From: Acidobacteriota bacterium
Lineage (GTDB): Bacteria; Acidobacteriota; Aminicenantia; Aminicenantales; UBA4085
Length of the DNA stretch: 34,413 bases
Direction of reading: 5' to 3'
Assembly: GCA_028749235.1 (NCBI GenBank)
Contig: JAQULS010000018.1
Span: 1 to 34,413 of the forward strand
Shown here: piece after piece, positions 13,948-21,306 of the stretch
Layout: each line of letters begins with the position of its first letter
Numbering within the stretch: position 1 is the stretch's first letter
The notes under the pieces: model-generated
Told to the model about the DNA's origin: nothing
Seen by the model: only the letters and a program-made list of their open reading frames with translations
The model's database searches: none
Made by a program: the position numbers and the translations under genes

Positions 13948-14567
13948 GTTCGGTACCCCATATACGGCTCCATCAAAACCCGCAGGTTCCGGATGGCCTT
14001 GAAATGAAGGGATTTGACGGTTCCCAGGGAGATATCAAGGGCCTGCGCGATTTCCTCGTTCTTCAGCTGGTTGTAATGGCGCATGATGAAGATCTGCCGC
14101 TGGCGGTCGGCCAGCCGCTCGACGCAGCGGGACAGGACATCCTTGAGGTCGGATGCGTGGATCGCTTCCTCGGCCCCGGCGGCGGCCACGGGAAGCTCCT
14201 CCACCGGCGTCGCGCATTCCAGTTCCCGCCGCAGATGGTTTTTCCGGTAGTGGTCGATGCAGAGATTGCGGGCCACCTGCAGGAGCCAGGCTTCGAAGTT
14301 GCGGCCCTCCTGGTAGGAATCGATCTTCTGAAACAGGCGGAGGAACGTCTCCTGGACCAAGTCGAGGGCATCCTCCTTGTTCCGGAAGAAGGCGTAGGCC
14401 AGGGCGAAGACTTTTTTCTGATAAGCCCTGGTCAAGAGGAGGTAGGCTTCCCTGTCGCCTTGCCGGATCCTTTCGAAGAGCTCGGCCAAAACCTCGGGGG
14501 CGAGGCCGGCGGCGGCCCCCTCCGGGATCAAGGACGAACCTCGCGCCAAAAGAACATGATGATCCAC
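13944..14567 (-). CDS. ECF-type RNA polymerase sigma factor
   Basis: About 207 residues. Region 2 is clear (about 41-110: AYFFRNKEDALDLVQETFLRL-like core and FEAWLLQVARNLCIDHYRK), and region 4 (about 145-200) carries LADRQRQIFIMRHYNQLKNE and the helix-turn-helix EEIAQALDISLGTVKSLHFKAIRNL. No region 1 or 3, hence ECF. The start is uncertain: GTG at 14567 is used here, but TTG at 14531 has a better-spaced GCGAGG ahead of it. The upstream 121 bp (14568-14688) show no convincing promoter; an ECF promoter recognised by the protein itself would not look like sigma70. Confidence 0.9.
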   Translation of the reverse strand: MDHHVLLARGSSLIPEGAAAGLAPEVLAELFERIRQGDREAYLLLTRAYQKKVFALAYAFFRNKEDALDLVQETFLRLFQKIDSYQEGRNFEAWLLQVARNLCIDHYRKNHLRRELECATPVEELPVAAAGAEEAIHASDLKDVLSRCVERLADRQRQIFIMRHYNQLKNEEIAQALDISLGTVKSLHFKAIRNLRVLMEPYMGYRT

Positions 14568-14688
14568 CTCGACGGAATGCGGCGTTCACCCGACTCTACG
14601 TATCCCGGGAGCGAATAGTTTACGCCGGAACGGAATTCCCCCTCGTCCCCGGAGCCTGGGGTATGCGACTACGGCTTCGGCAAAGACT

Positions 14689-14988
14689 TCAGTATCTACG
14701 GAAATCCCGATCACCGCCGCGGTCGCCGCCCGGGCGGGGATCGCGCGGCCGGTCGGATTTGGGCCGGGCTTCGTTGACGACGATCTTGCGGCCTTCGAGA
14801 TCCGTCCCGTTCAGTTTGGCCCGGGCTTCGTCGGCGGCCGCCTCGCTGGCCATCTCGACGAATCCGAAGCCGCGTCCCTGAAGGACGTTGGCCGAGGCAA
14901 CCTCGCCGCAGGCGGAAAAGGCTTCCTTGAGCTTTTCATCCGTCGTCTGGTAGTTGAGGTTGCCGACATAAAGCTTTTTAGAACTCAT
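14689..14988 (-). CDS. RRM-domain RNA-binding protein
   Basis: 99 residues from the ATG at 14988, fixed by a perfect AGGAGG at 14997-15002 (8 nt away); the longer open frame to 15174 runs through hairpins and is not coding. One RNA-recognition motif: RNP2 LYVGNL (6-11) and RNP1 RGFGFVEM (39-46) with the aromatic residues that stack on RNA bases. A short Arg/Gly/Asp-rich tail (76-99, PRDPRPGGDRGGDRDF) follows, as in the small bacterial and cyanobacterial Rbp proteins. Those are often cold-induced RNA chaperones. Here the leader is long and highly structured, which would suit post-transcriptional or temperature control; that link is inference. Confidence 0.92.
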   Translation of the reverse strand: MSSKKLYVGNLNYQTTDEKLKEAFSACGEVASANVLQGRGFGFVEMASEAAADEARAKLNGTDLEGRKIVVNEARPKSDRPRDPRPGGDRGGDRDFRRY

Positions 14989-15179
14989 AAAAAAATCCTC
15001 CTGCGGCGGCTTTTGCCACTCCGGTAGCACCGGGTACCTCCGCAACGGAGGCGTCCGGTGCCGTCCTGGCCGTCCCATTGGACGCCGCTTCGGAGTCCAC
15101 AGGGACCGCCAGGACCGCCTTTCGGGGCCCAAACCGGTGGCGGGAGAAGCCCCCGAAAGGGATGGTTCATTCAATCATA
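14989..15179 (-). promoter_or_regulatory. Structured leader of the RRM gene: three consecutive hairpins
   Basis: In the order transcribed: hairpin A pairs CCTTTCGGGG (15118-15127) with CCCCGAAAGG (15151-15160), a perfect 10-bp stem. Hairpin B spans 15063-15115: GTCCTGGC(C)GTCCC pairs with GGGAC(C)GCCAGGAC, then an inner TGGAC/GTCCA and CCG-CTT-CGG tip. Hairpin C spans 15027-15061: GCACCGG/CCGGTGC, a 3x3 internal loop, CCTCCG-CAA-CGGAGG. None is followed by a U-run, so they do not look like intrinsic terminators. A TATGAT -10-like box lies at 15179-15174 (no good -35). Hairpin C ends 24 nt before the AGGAGG of the RRM gene. Confidence 0.6.
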
Positions 15180-15221
15180 GGGCGGGGGGGAAATCAAGGC
15201 ATAACAGGCCGGCGCAAAGGC

Positions 15222-15527
15222 TTAATGGTCCCGCTTTTTCAGCACGACCTTCTCGTCAGGCTTCATCAGCCAAAGCTTCTCCCGGGCTTCGCGCTCGACG
15301 GCTCCGGGATCGGATTCCAGGGCGGCGATTTCCTTCTCCAGGCGGGCCTTCTCCTCCTTGAGCCGGCCGATCTCCCGCTCCAGATCCGCGTAGGTCCGGC
15401 GGGCGCGGGCGATCTCGAACAGACCTTTTTTGCCGAAGAACGTGGTCACCAGAAGGACGAAGAGAAGAAAGGCGATGACGGCGGCCGCGATCTTGGCGGC
15501 CCGGGAGACGCGGGGCTCCTCCTTCAT
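15222..15527 (-). CDS. ftsB: FtsB/DivIC-like septum formation initiator protein
   Basis: 101 residues: short cytoplasmic N-terminus, one membrane helix (about 11-31), a periplasmic coiled coil (about 42-72, LEREIGRLKEEKARLEKEIA) and the family's C-terminal motif (EREAREKLWLMKPDEKVV, compare L-G-x-x-x-P-G-E). FtsB with FtsL and FtsQ links the early and late divisome at the inner membrane. The start overlaps the phosphohexomutase stop (ATGA, 15524-15527). Linkage to a sugar mutase is unlike the common eno-ftsB arrangement. FtsL-like proteins share this architecture, so the exact paralogue is slightly uncertain. Confidence 0.82.
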   Translation of the reverse strand: MKEEPRVSRAAKIAAAVIAFLLFVLLVTTFFGKKGLFEIARARRTYADLEREIGRLKEEKARLEKEIAALESDPGAVEREAREKLWLMKPDEKVVLKKRDH

Positions 15528-16924
15528 CCGATCTTGTCCAGACCCGCCTTGAGGAGCTCCCTCATATCCTTGCGCGAGCCCGCCTCGGCATAGCAGCGGA
15601 CCAGGGGCTCGGTCCCGGAAAACCGGACCAGGAGCCAGTCGTCGTCGGCAAAGTCGAATTTGACGCCATCGATGGTTTCGGCGTTGATCACGTAGCGGCC
15701 GGCCAGCTTGGAGGGGGGGGATTTGGCCAGCTTGCGCAGGGCTTTTTCACGGCTGGACGTCAAGGGCACGCTCCTCTGGCCGCCGATCCGTTCCCCGTGT
15801 TCCTTGTAGAGATCGCACAGAAGGTCGGCCAGGCTGCGGCCGGTCTTGGCTATCATCTCGGCCACCAGCAGGCCGGCGATGATGCCGTCTTTCTCGGGCA
15901 GATGCTCGCGCAGGCCGAGAGCCGCGCTCTCCTCGCCGCCGAACATGATCTCGCCCTTGAGCAGGAGGTCGGCGATGAACTTGAAGCCGACCGGGGTCTT
16001 GAACACCGACAGGTCGTGGACGCGGGCGATACGGTCGATATAGTGGGTCGTGGCCACCGAGCGGGCGACTCCCCCCTGCCAGCCGCGCTGGGTCACCAGA
16101 TAGTTGAGCAGAAGGGCCAGGACGAGATTCGGCAGAACGACTCCGCCCTCGGGATCGACGATGCCGAAACGATCGCCGTCCGCGTCCGTGGCCAGGCCCA
16201 GCCCGCAATTCTGGTCCTTGACCAGGGCGGCCAGTTCGGCCAGGTTTTCCTCGGTGCAGGAGGGCGCCATGCCGCCGAAATAGGGATCGATGAAGCCGTG
16301 CAGCTCCTCGACGGGAATGTCGTTCTCCTCCAGGATCTCGTCCAGATACTCGCGGCTCGTGCCGTAGAGTAGGTCCACCGCGATCCGCAGGCCGGAAGCC
16401 CGGATGGCCTCGAAGTCGATCCTGTCCTGCAGGAACCTCAGATAGTCGGCCCGCAGGTCGATCCGTTCGATGGCCTCGGAGCGCGGGTAGCGGGGGAAAA
16501 AATCGAAGTCCTTTTCCAGCCGGCGGATCTCGGCCTCGATGACCGCGGTCTCGTCCGGCAGGGCCGGGGCGCCCGTCTCGGTGTTGTACTTGAGGCCATT
16601 GTACTCGGGAGGGTTGAAGGAGGCGGTGAAGTTGATCCCGCCCTGGGCTCCGCGGCGGATGATCTGGTAAGCCTGGGCCTGGGTGGGCGAATCGCGCTCG
16701 GCCAGCAGGACCTGGATACGATTGTGCGACAGGACCTTGGCCGCCTCGGCGGCGTAGCGCTCGGATAGAAACCGGGTGTCGTAGTTGACGATGACGGTGA
16801 TGTCGCCCTTGGGGAACTTGCCGTGCAAGACGTTGGCGATGGCCTGGACGCAGAGCCGTACATTGTGGAAGGTAAACTCCTTCCCCATCACCGCCCGCCA
16901 ACCGTTGGTCCCGAACCGGATCAC
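15524..16924 (-). CDS. Phosphohexomutase (phosphoglucomutase/phosphomannomutase family)
   Basis: 466 residues from a GTG start at 16924 that overlaps the upstream stop (GTGA). All four family sites are visible: the phosphoserine loop TASFNPPEYNG (S102), the metal loop DADGDRFG (D247, D249, D251), the sugar-recognition loop GGEES (329-333) and the phosphate-binding RFSGTEP (434-440). The phosphoserine loop normally reads T-A-S-H-N-P; His is Phe here, while the rest of the machinery is intact. It probably interconverts hexose-1-phosphate and hexose-6-phosphate for envelope polysaccharide. Glucose, mannose or glucosamine specificity cannot be assigned by eye. A poly-G/C tract (15713-15720) codes for the SPPSK loop region. 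Confidence 0.9.
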   Translation of the reverse strand: MIRFGTNGWRAVMGKEFTFHNVRLCVQAIANVLHGKFPKGDITVIVNYDTRFLSERYAAEAAKVLSHNRIQVLLAERDSPTQAQAYQIIRRGAQGGINFTASFNPPEYNGLKYNTETGAPALPDETAVIEAEIRRLEKDFDFFPRYPRSEAIERIDLRADYLRFLQDRIDFEAIRASGLRIAVDLLYGTSREYLDEILEENDIPVEELHGFIDPYFGGMAPSCTEENLAELAALVKDQNCGLGLATDADGDRFGIVDPEGGVVLPNLVLALLLNYLVTQRGWQGGVARSVATTHYIDRIARVHDLSVFKTPVGFKFIADLLLKGEIMFGGEESAALGLREHLPEKDGIIAGLLVAEMIAKTGRSLADLLCDLYKEHGERIGGQRSVPLTSSREKALRKLAKSPPSKLAGRYVINAETIDGVKFDFADDDWLLVRFSGTEPLVRCYAEAGSRKDMRELLKAGLDKIG

Positions 16925-17682
16925 GGCCGCTCCGCCCCCGCGTCCGTTTTCTTCTTGTCCCGGCCGAGCATAGGAACGAAGCGGACCAAAGCCAGTTGCT
17001 CGATGACCGGCTTGCCGTTGACCTTCGTCACCCGTTTCAGCGACTGGTATTCGTCCGTCTCCTCCAGGGGGATGACCAGACGGCCGCCCTCCTTGAGCTG
17101 CTGGATGAGGGGCGGCGGAATCTGCCGGGCGGCGCAGGTGACCATGACCGCGTCGAAGGGGGCCTGCTCGATCCAGCCGAAATACCCGTCATCGCTCTTG
17201 ACCTCGACGTTGCCGTAGCCCAGCGAAGCCAGCGTCAGCCCGGCCTTGCGGGTCAGGGCGACGCTGATGTCGACGCTGTAGACCCGGCCGGCCAGGCGCG
17301 ACAGGACCGCCGCCTGGTAGCCCGACCCCGTCCCGATCTCGAGAACCTTGTCGCCGGGCTTGAGGCCCAGGGCCTGCGTCATCAAGGCCACGATGTAGGG
17401 CTGGCTGATCGTCTGGCCCTCATCGATGGGGAGCGGATAGTCTTCATAGGCCCGGCGCCGGTACTCGGCTCCGACGAAGAGATGCCGCGGCACCTCGGCC
17501 ATGACCTCGAGGACGCGGGAGTCGCGGATGTCGCGGGCCTTGAGCTGAAGGTCGATCATGGCCTTCCGCTTTTCGGCGAAGAAAGCGGCCTCGTTTTCCT
17601 GCCCGGGCAAAGGAGCAAGCCCAGCCATAATAAAGAGCATGGTTAAAATCATTCCCAGGGGACGGATCCCTTCCCGTCGCAT
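16921..17682 (-). CDS. pcm: Protein-L-isoaspartate O-methyltransferase with N-terminal signal/anchor
   Basis: 253 residues from the ATG at 17682; the frame is open to 17817 but upstream codons cross a G10 tract and have no family match. The first ~28 residues (MRREGIRPLGMILTMLFIMAGLAPLPGQ) form a signal peptide or anchor, after which the PCMT domain is complete: DEGQTISQPYIVALMTQAL (substrate loop), the SAM motif VLEIGTGSGYQAAVLS, VYSVDI, and VTCAA. It repairs isoaspartyl residues in aged proteins with S-adenosylmethionine. Export is unusual because SAM is cytoplasmic, so an inner-membrane-anchored, cytoplasm-facing enzyme is an alternative. First gene of the pcm-mutase-ftsB operon. Confidence 0.88.
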   Translation of the reverse strand: MRREGIRPLGMILTMLFIMAGLAPLPGQENEAAFFAEKRKAMIDLQLKARDIRDSRVLEVMAEVPRHLFVGAEYRRRAYEDYPLPIDEGQTISQPYIVALMTQALGLKPGDKVLEIGTGSGYQAAVLSRLAGRVYSVDISVALTRKAGLTLASLGYGNVEVKSDDGYFGWIEQAPFDAVMVTCAARQIPPPLIQQLKEGGRLVIPLEETDEYQSLKRVTKVNGKPVIEQLALVRFVPMLGRDKKKTDAGAERP

Positions 17683-17799
17683 GGCCCTATTCTCCGCCAA
17701 ACGCCGTCGCAAATCAATCGCCCGCAGAGGAAGGAAAACGGGGCCGCGCGAGGCCGACGGAACGGGAAAAGCGGCCCAAAATTCACCCCGCGGTTCACC

Positions 17800-17809
17800 G
17801 GGGGGGGGG
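17800..17809 (+). repeat. G10 homopolymer tract
   Basis: Ten consecutive G in the non-coding region upstream of pcm. Such tracts slip during replication and sequencing; here it lies outside assigned coding sequence but inside the extended open frame of pcm. Confidence 0.8.
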
Positions 17810-17901
17810 ATGGCCAAAAAACGTCACCGTGCGAGAATGCCCCCTGGATGGACAAATTGAAGAGGAACTGTCGGTTACGCGGCCCGCGATTCCGGGCGCG
17901 T

Positions 17902-17928
17902 TTGACAGGAGTGACGATTTTTGTTAAT
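17902..17928 (+). promoter_or_regulatory. Promoter of the coaD-pil operon
   Basis: A perfect TTGACA (17902-17907) is followed after 15 nt by GTTAAT (17923-17928), or after 16 nt by TTAATC. The spacing is slightly short for sigma70. A leader of about 35 nt leads to the coaD ATG at 17969. Confidence 0.5.
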
Positions 17929-17945
17929 CAGTAGGTACCTATTGA
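17928..17945. promoter_or_regulatory. 18-bp operator-like palindrome at the coaD start site
   Basis: TCAGTAGGTACCTATTGA: sixteen of eighteen positions are symmetric, with a perfect 10-bp core TAGGTACCTA (17932-17941). It begins in the -10 region and covers the expected transcript start, so it suits a dimeric repressor site or a 5' stem-loop on the mRNA. Confidence 0.4.
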
Positions 17946-17968
17946 GGAGGTTTGAAGGATCCTAACCC

Positions 17969-18475
17969 ATGGAAAGAGTCGCGATCTATCCGGGCTCGTT
18001 CGATCCGATCACCAACGGTCACGTCGACATCATTCTCCGCGGCGCCAAACTTTTCCCGCGCATCATCGTGGCCGTCCTTGAAAATCCCAAGAAAGAAACC
18101 CTGTTCGCGACCGATGAACGGATCGAAATCATCCGGGAGATCTTCCGGGATCAGGCGGGCATCCAGGCCGTCCATTTCCACGGCCTTCTCGTCCGGTTCG
18201 CCGAGGAGAACGGCGCCCGCATCGTCATCCGCGGCTTGCGGGCCGTGTCCGACTTCGAGTACGAGTTCCAGATGGCCCTGATGAACCAGACCCTCGACCC
18301 CAAGATCGAAACGCTGTTCATGACGCCCAGCTCGCCCTTTACGTTCTTGAGCTCGAGCCTGGTCAAGGAAGTCTTCGGCCTGGGAGGCGAGATCGGCGGG
18401 CTCGTTCCGCCCGTCGTCGAACGGCGGCTGCGTGAGAAATTCCACCGCCCGGACACGTCCCCTATCAAGGAGTGA
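17969..18475 (+). CDS. coaD: Phosphopantetheine adenylyltransferase
   Basis: 168 residues, standard length. Nucleotidyltransferase motifs: YPGSFDPITNGHVDI with TNGH at 15-18 (the T/HxGH site), the RGLRAVSDFEYEFQMALMN block (about 89-107), and the C-terminal FLSSSLVKE (ISSSxVKE) signature. It makes dephospho-CoA from 4'-phosphopantetheine and ATP. AAGGA lies 9 nt before the ATG; a second GAGGAGG further upstream is not in a usable position. coaD is usually beside rsmD, but here it heads the pilus operon with 12 nt to pilM. A second CoA-pathway gene, coaBC, is on the other strand at 27485-28678. Confidence 0.95.
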   Translation: MERVAIYPGSFDPITNGHVDIILRGAKLFPRIIVAVLENPKKETLFATDERIEIIREIFRDQAGIQAVHFHGLLVRFAEENGARIVIRGLRAVSDFEYEFQMALMNQTLDPKIETLFMTPSSPFTFLSSSLVKEVFGLGGEIGGLVPPVVERRLREKFHRPDTSPIKE

Positions 18476-18487
18476 CCGAGAAGCGCC

Positions 18488-19564
18488 ATGTTCGGAATCA
18501 AGTCGTCCAAACCGGTCGTCGGCCTGGACATCGGCTCGCACGGCATCAAGGCCGTCGAGCTGAACATCCGGCACAAGGCCGGCCGCGACGCATACAGCGT
18601 GGCTCGCATCGGCTACCAGCCCCTGCCCCACGAGGCCATCGTCGAAGGCCAGATCATCGACGCTCCCGCGGTGGCCGAAGCCATCCGGTCCGTCTGCGAC
18701 AAAGCCAAGATCAGCAACAAGGACGTGGCCGTATCGATCTCCGGCAACTCGGTGATCATCAAGAAAATCAGCCTGCCGGCCATGGGCAGCGACGAGTTGG
18801 CCGAATCGATCATCTGGGAAGCCAAGCACAACATCCCCTATCCCTACGAAGAGACCAACGTCGACTACGTCGTCCTCAAGTCCCACGGCGAAGCCTCGGC
18901 CGGGACGGAAATCCTCCTGGTCGCCGTCAAGAAGGAAAAAGTGGCGGCCTTCGCCAACCTGATCGGCCAGGCCCGCAAGAACCTGGTGGCCATCGAAGTC
19001 GACGCCTTCGCCCTGGCCAACGCCCTGGAAATCAACTACCCGGAAGAGGTCGCCGAACAGACCGTCGCCCTGGTCAACATGGGCGCCACCGTCACAACCA
19101 TCGTCATTAGCGACCGCGGCACGCCGCAGCTTTTCCGGGACTTGTCCCTGGGCGGATCCCTTTTCATCGAGAGCCTGCGCAAGGACCTCAACGTCGGGCT
19201 GGAGGAAGCGGAAGCACTGCTCCGGGGCCGCCCGTCCAAGACCGTCGAAGCCTTCCAAGTCGACGCGGTCCTGTCGATGAACACCCGCAGCCTCATCGAC
19301 GAGGTCGAAAAAACCTTCAGCTTCTTCCAAGCCGAGGACAAGCGCGAGAACCGCATCGAGCGGATCCTCCTGGGCGGCGGGCTGGCCAACCTGCGGACCA
19401 TCTCCGCCGCTTTCGAGCAGAAGTTCAGCGTGAAGACGACCCTGTTTGATCCCTTCCGGCGGGTCCACTATAATGAGAAAAAGCTGACGTCCGAATATTA
19501 CCAGGAAATGGCTCCGTTTTTCGGAGTCGCTACGGGGCTGGCCACCCGGCAGAGAGAGAAATAA
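18488..19564 (+). CDS. pilM: Type IV pilus inner-membrane assembly protein PilM (actin-like ATPase)
   Basis: 358 residues, normal length. FtsA/actin-like fold with the first phosphate loop VVGLDIGSHGIKAVEL (10-25), the adjacent KDVAVSISGNSVIIKKISLP block, IIWEAKHNIPYPYEE typical of PilM, and the C-terminal nucleotide site ILLGGGLANL. It sits on the cytoplasmic face and binds the N-terminal tail of PilN, which is encoded 4 nt downstream. It connects the secretin alignment complex to the pilus motor; the motor genes (pilB, pilT, pilC) are not in this window. Confidence 0.94.
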   Translation: MFGIKSSKPVVGLDIGSHGIKAVELNIRHKAGRDAYSVARIGYQPLPHEAIVEGQIIDAPAVAEAIRSVCDKAKISNKDVAVSISGNSVIIKKISLPAMGSDELAESIIWEAKHNIPYPYEETNVDYVVLKSHGEASAGTEILLVAVKKEKVAAFANLIGQARKNLVAIEVDAFALANALEINYPEEVAEQTVALVNMGATVTTIVISDRGTPQLFRDLSLGGSLFIESLRKDLNVGLEEAEALLRGRPSKTVEAFQVDAVLSMNTRSLIDEVEKTFSFFQAEDKRENRIERILLGGGLANLRTISAAFEQKFSVKTTLFDPFRRVHYNEKKLTSEYYQEMAPFFGVATGLATRQREK

Positions 19565-19568
19565 AGCC

Positions 19569-20219
19569 ATGATCCGCGTCAATCTCCTCAAGCTGGAAAA
19601 GAAGGAGGCGGGCGAGCGCCCGCCGGCCGGCGAGGATGCGGCGGCCGGCCGCAAGGCCAAGGCCGGAAAAAACAAGTCCGGCGAACCGCGCAAGAAGACG
19701 CCCGTGGGCAATCTGATCATCGTCCTGGCCATTATCCTATTGGGCGGCTTGGCCCTGCTGCAGCGCCGGGCCATAAGCCATGAGCAGGAGCTCCTGAGCG
19801 CGGCCCAGGATCAGGTCAAGCGCCTTCAGCCCGTCGTCGACAAGCTCGACGAGATCGAGTGGCAAAAGCTGTATCTCGAGAAGAAAGTCGAGTTGATCCG
19901 GAATCTTCGCGCCCAGCAGGGCTTGGCCGTGAGCATCCTGGACGCGGTCAGTCGGGACATCCCCGAATGGGTCTGGTTGACCGAACTGTCGCTGAATAGG
20001 GCCGGCGTTCTGATCAAGGGCCGGGCCCTATCCAACGTCCTCGTTTCCGACTACGTCCGCGGCCTCGAACAGGCCGGGCCATTCGCGGCCGTGGGCATCA
20101 TCAACACCCAGCAGAAGTCGGGTCCCGGCAGTACCTACCTGGAATTCACCCTGAACGCAACCTTGCCACCGCCAGCACCCGCGGCCTCGGCGGGAACCCC
20201 GACGGGAGCCGGACGATGA
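19569..20219 (+). CDS. pilN: Type IV pilus alignment protein PilN
   Basis: 216 residues. It begins with MIRVNLL, the PilM-binding tail (I-N-L-L motif). An unusually long charged cytoplasmic insert (about 8-45, Lys/Glu/Gly/Ala-rich) separates this from the membrane helix (about 47-65). A coiled coil (about 70-115) and the ferredoxin-like periplasmic domain (about 118-195, containing IPEWVWLTELSLN) follow, then a Pro/Ala-rich tail. The stop overlaps the pilO start (ATGA at 20216-20219). PilN pairs with PilO in the periplasm. Confidence 0.92.
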   Translation: MIRVNLLKLEKKEAGERPPAGEDAAAGRKAKAGKNKSGEPRKKTPVGNLIIVLAIILLGGLALLQRRAISHEQELLSAAQDQVKRLQPVVDKLDEIEWQKLYLEKKVELIRNLRAQQGLAVSILDAVSRDIPEWVWLTELSLNRAGVLIKGRALSNVLVSDYVRGLEQAGPFAAVGIINTQQKSGPGSTYLEFTLNATLPPPAPAASAGTPTGAGR

Positions 20220-20818
20220 ACGAACGGCCCTGGTACCAATATCTGCTGCTGTGCGGCATCGTTGCCGTTATGGCTTTCCTGGTCTACTTCAAACCCAAAC
20301 AGGCCGCGCTTCAAGGCGTGCGCAACGATCGGATTCAGATCGAAGACCAGGTGGCTAAGCTCCAGGTCAAGAAGCGCCAGATCGACAAGCTCCAGGCCGA
20401 GTTGGCCGAGCTGGGCAAGGCCATCGCCGAGCTCGAGCCCCTCATCCCGGCCAAGAAGGAAGAGGGCGAGATCCTGCGCAATGTCCAACAACTCGCCTTC
20501 GACACCCAGCTCGACGTGCTCCGCTTCTCGCCCGACCGGGAAATCCCCAAGGACTACTACAACGAGAAGCCGATCGCCGTGGAGGTCGTCGGTTCCTACC
20601 ACAACCTGGGTCTGTTCTTCGACCGCATGCTGCGCTTCCCGCGTATCTTCAACATCGACGACTTCACCATCCGGGCCTTGGCCAGCCAGACGGCCGAAAC
20701 CACTATATCGGCCCTCTTTACGGCCAAAACCTATTTCTTCCTGGACATCAGCCAGGTCAAACGGCCGGAGAAGCCCAAAGCGGCGGCCGCGCCGGTGAAG
20801 GAAGCCAGTGAAATCTAA
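20216..20818 (+). CDS. pilO: Type IV pilus alignment protein PilO
   Basis: 200 residues: short cytoplasmic tail, membrane helix (about 8-26), long coiled coil (about 32-80), then the PilO periplasmic domain with VEVVGSYHNLGLFFDRMLRFPRI (about 122-144), the most conserved stretch in this family. A Lys/Ala-Pro tail ends the protein. The gene overlaps pilN by 4 bp and pilP by 11 bp. PilO heterodimerises with PilN and contacts PilP. Confidence 0.93.
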   Translation: MNERPWYQYLLLCGIVAVMAFLVYFKPKQAALQGVRNDRIQIEDQVAKLQVKKRQIDKLQAELAELGKAIAELEPLIPAKKEEGEILRNVQQLAFDTQLDVLRFSPDREIPKDYYNEKPIAVEVVGSYHNLGLFFDRMLRFPRIFNIDDFTIRALASQTAETTISALFTAKTYFFLDISQVKRPEKPKAAAAPVKEASEI

Positions 20819-21305
20819 ATCCGTGACCGCGGCTCTCTTCCTGGCAATCGCCATGGGCTTTGCAGTGCCCGGCTTTGCGGTGCGGTTCCCCACGGCTTGC
20901 GGAGTTGACGGCGCGACGGTCCCCCAAAACGGCGCCGCCGGACAAGAAGCGGCCAAGCCCCGCGCCCAAGCCCCTTCCTATGACCCGGCCGGCCGTCGCG
21001 ACCCGTTCAAGGACCTCCTCGGCGGCCAATCCGTCAAGGAACACCGCTCGGCGGGCGGGCCGGCCGACCTGCTGGTCGAAGAGCTCCAGGTCATCGGAAT
21101 CATCGGGTCCAAGGGAAGCTTCAAGGCCCTTATCGCCATGACCGACGGCTTCCCGCTGACCGCCCGCGAGGGCGACCGCTTCGCCGACGGCTACATCCTG
21201 TCGATCAGGGCCGGCGAAATCGTCTTCCGCAAGACGAAAGAGCGCGGCTTCCCCCTGCTCAAACCCAAAGACATCGTGCGGGACATCACGTCCGAGGAGC
21301 GATAA
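20808..21305 (+). CDS. pilP: Type IV pilus pilotin-like protein PilP
   Basis: 165 residues from a GTG start at 20808 inside the end of pilO. A signal peptide (KSVTAALFLAIAMGFAVPGFA) precedes a disordered Gln/Ala/Pro linker with the typical AGRRDPFKDLL motif (about 61-71), which binds PilN/PilO. The PilP beta-sandwich follows (about 88-155, LQVIGIIGSKGSFKALIAM; REGDRFADGYILSI). It bridges the inner-membrane complex to the PilQ secretin. No lipobox is evident, although many PilPs are lipoproteins. Confidence 0.9.
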   Translation: MKSKSVTAALFLAIAMGFAVPGFAVRFPTACGVDGATVPQNGAAGQEAAKPRAQAPSYDPAGRRDPFKDLLGGQSVKEHRSAGGPADLLVEELQVIGIIGSKGSFKALIAMTDGFPLTAREGDRFADGYILSIRAGEIVFRKTKERGFPLLKPKDIVRDITSEER

Positions 21306-21306
21306 C

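Noticed and set aside
15027-15160. CRISPR array or integron attC reading of the three hairpins
   Set aside because: The hairpins differ in sequence and length, with no repeat unit or spacer regularity, and no cas or integrase gene is nearby.
14989-15174. N-terminal extension of the RRM protein
   Set aside because: It reads through the three hairpins with atypical composition, and the RRM begins directly after the strong ribosome-binding site.
17939-19774. 611-residue minus-strand frame across coaD, pilM and pilN
   Set aside because: It crosses three real genes and an intergenic promoter; pure antisense shadow.
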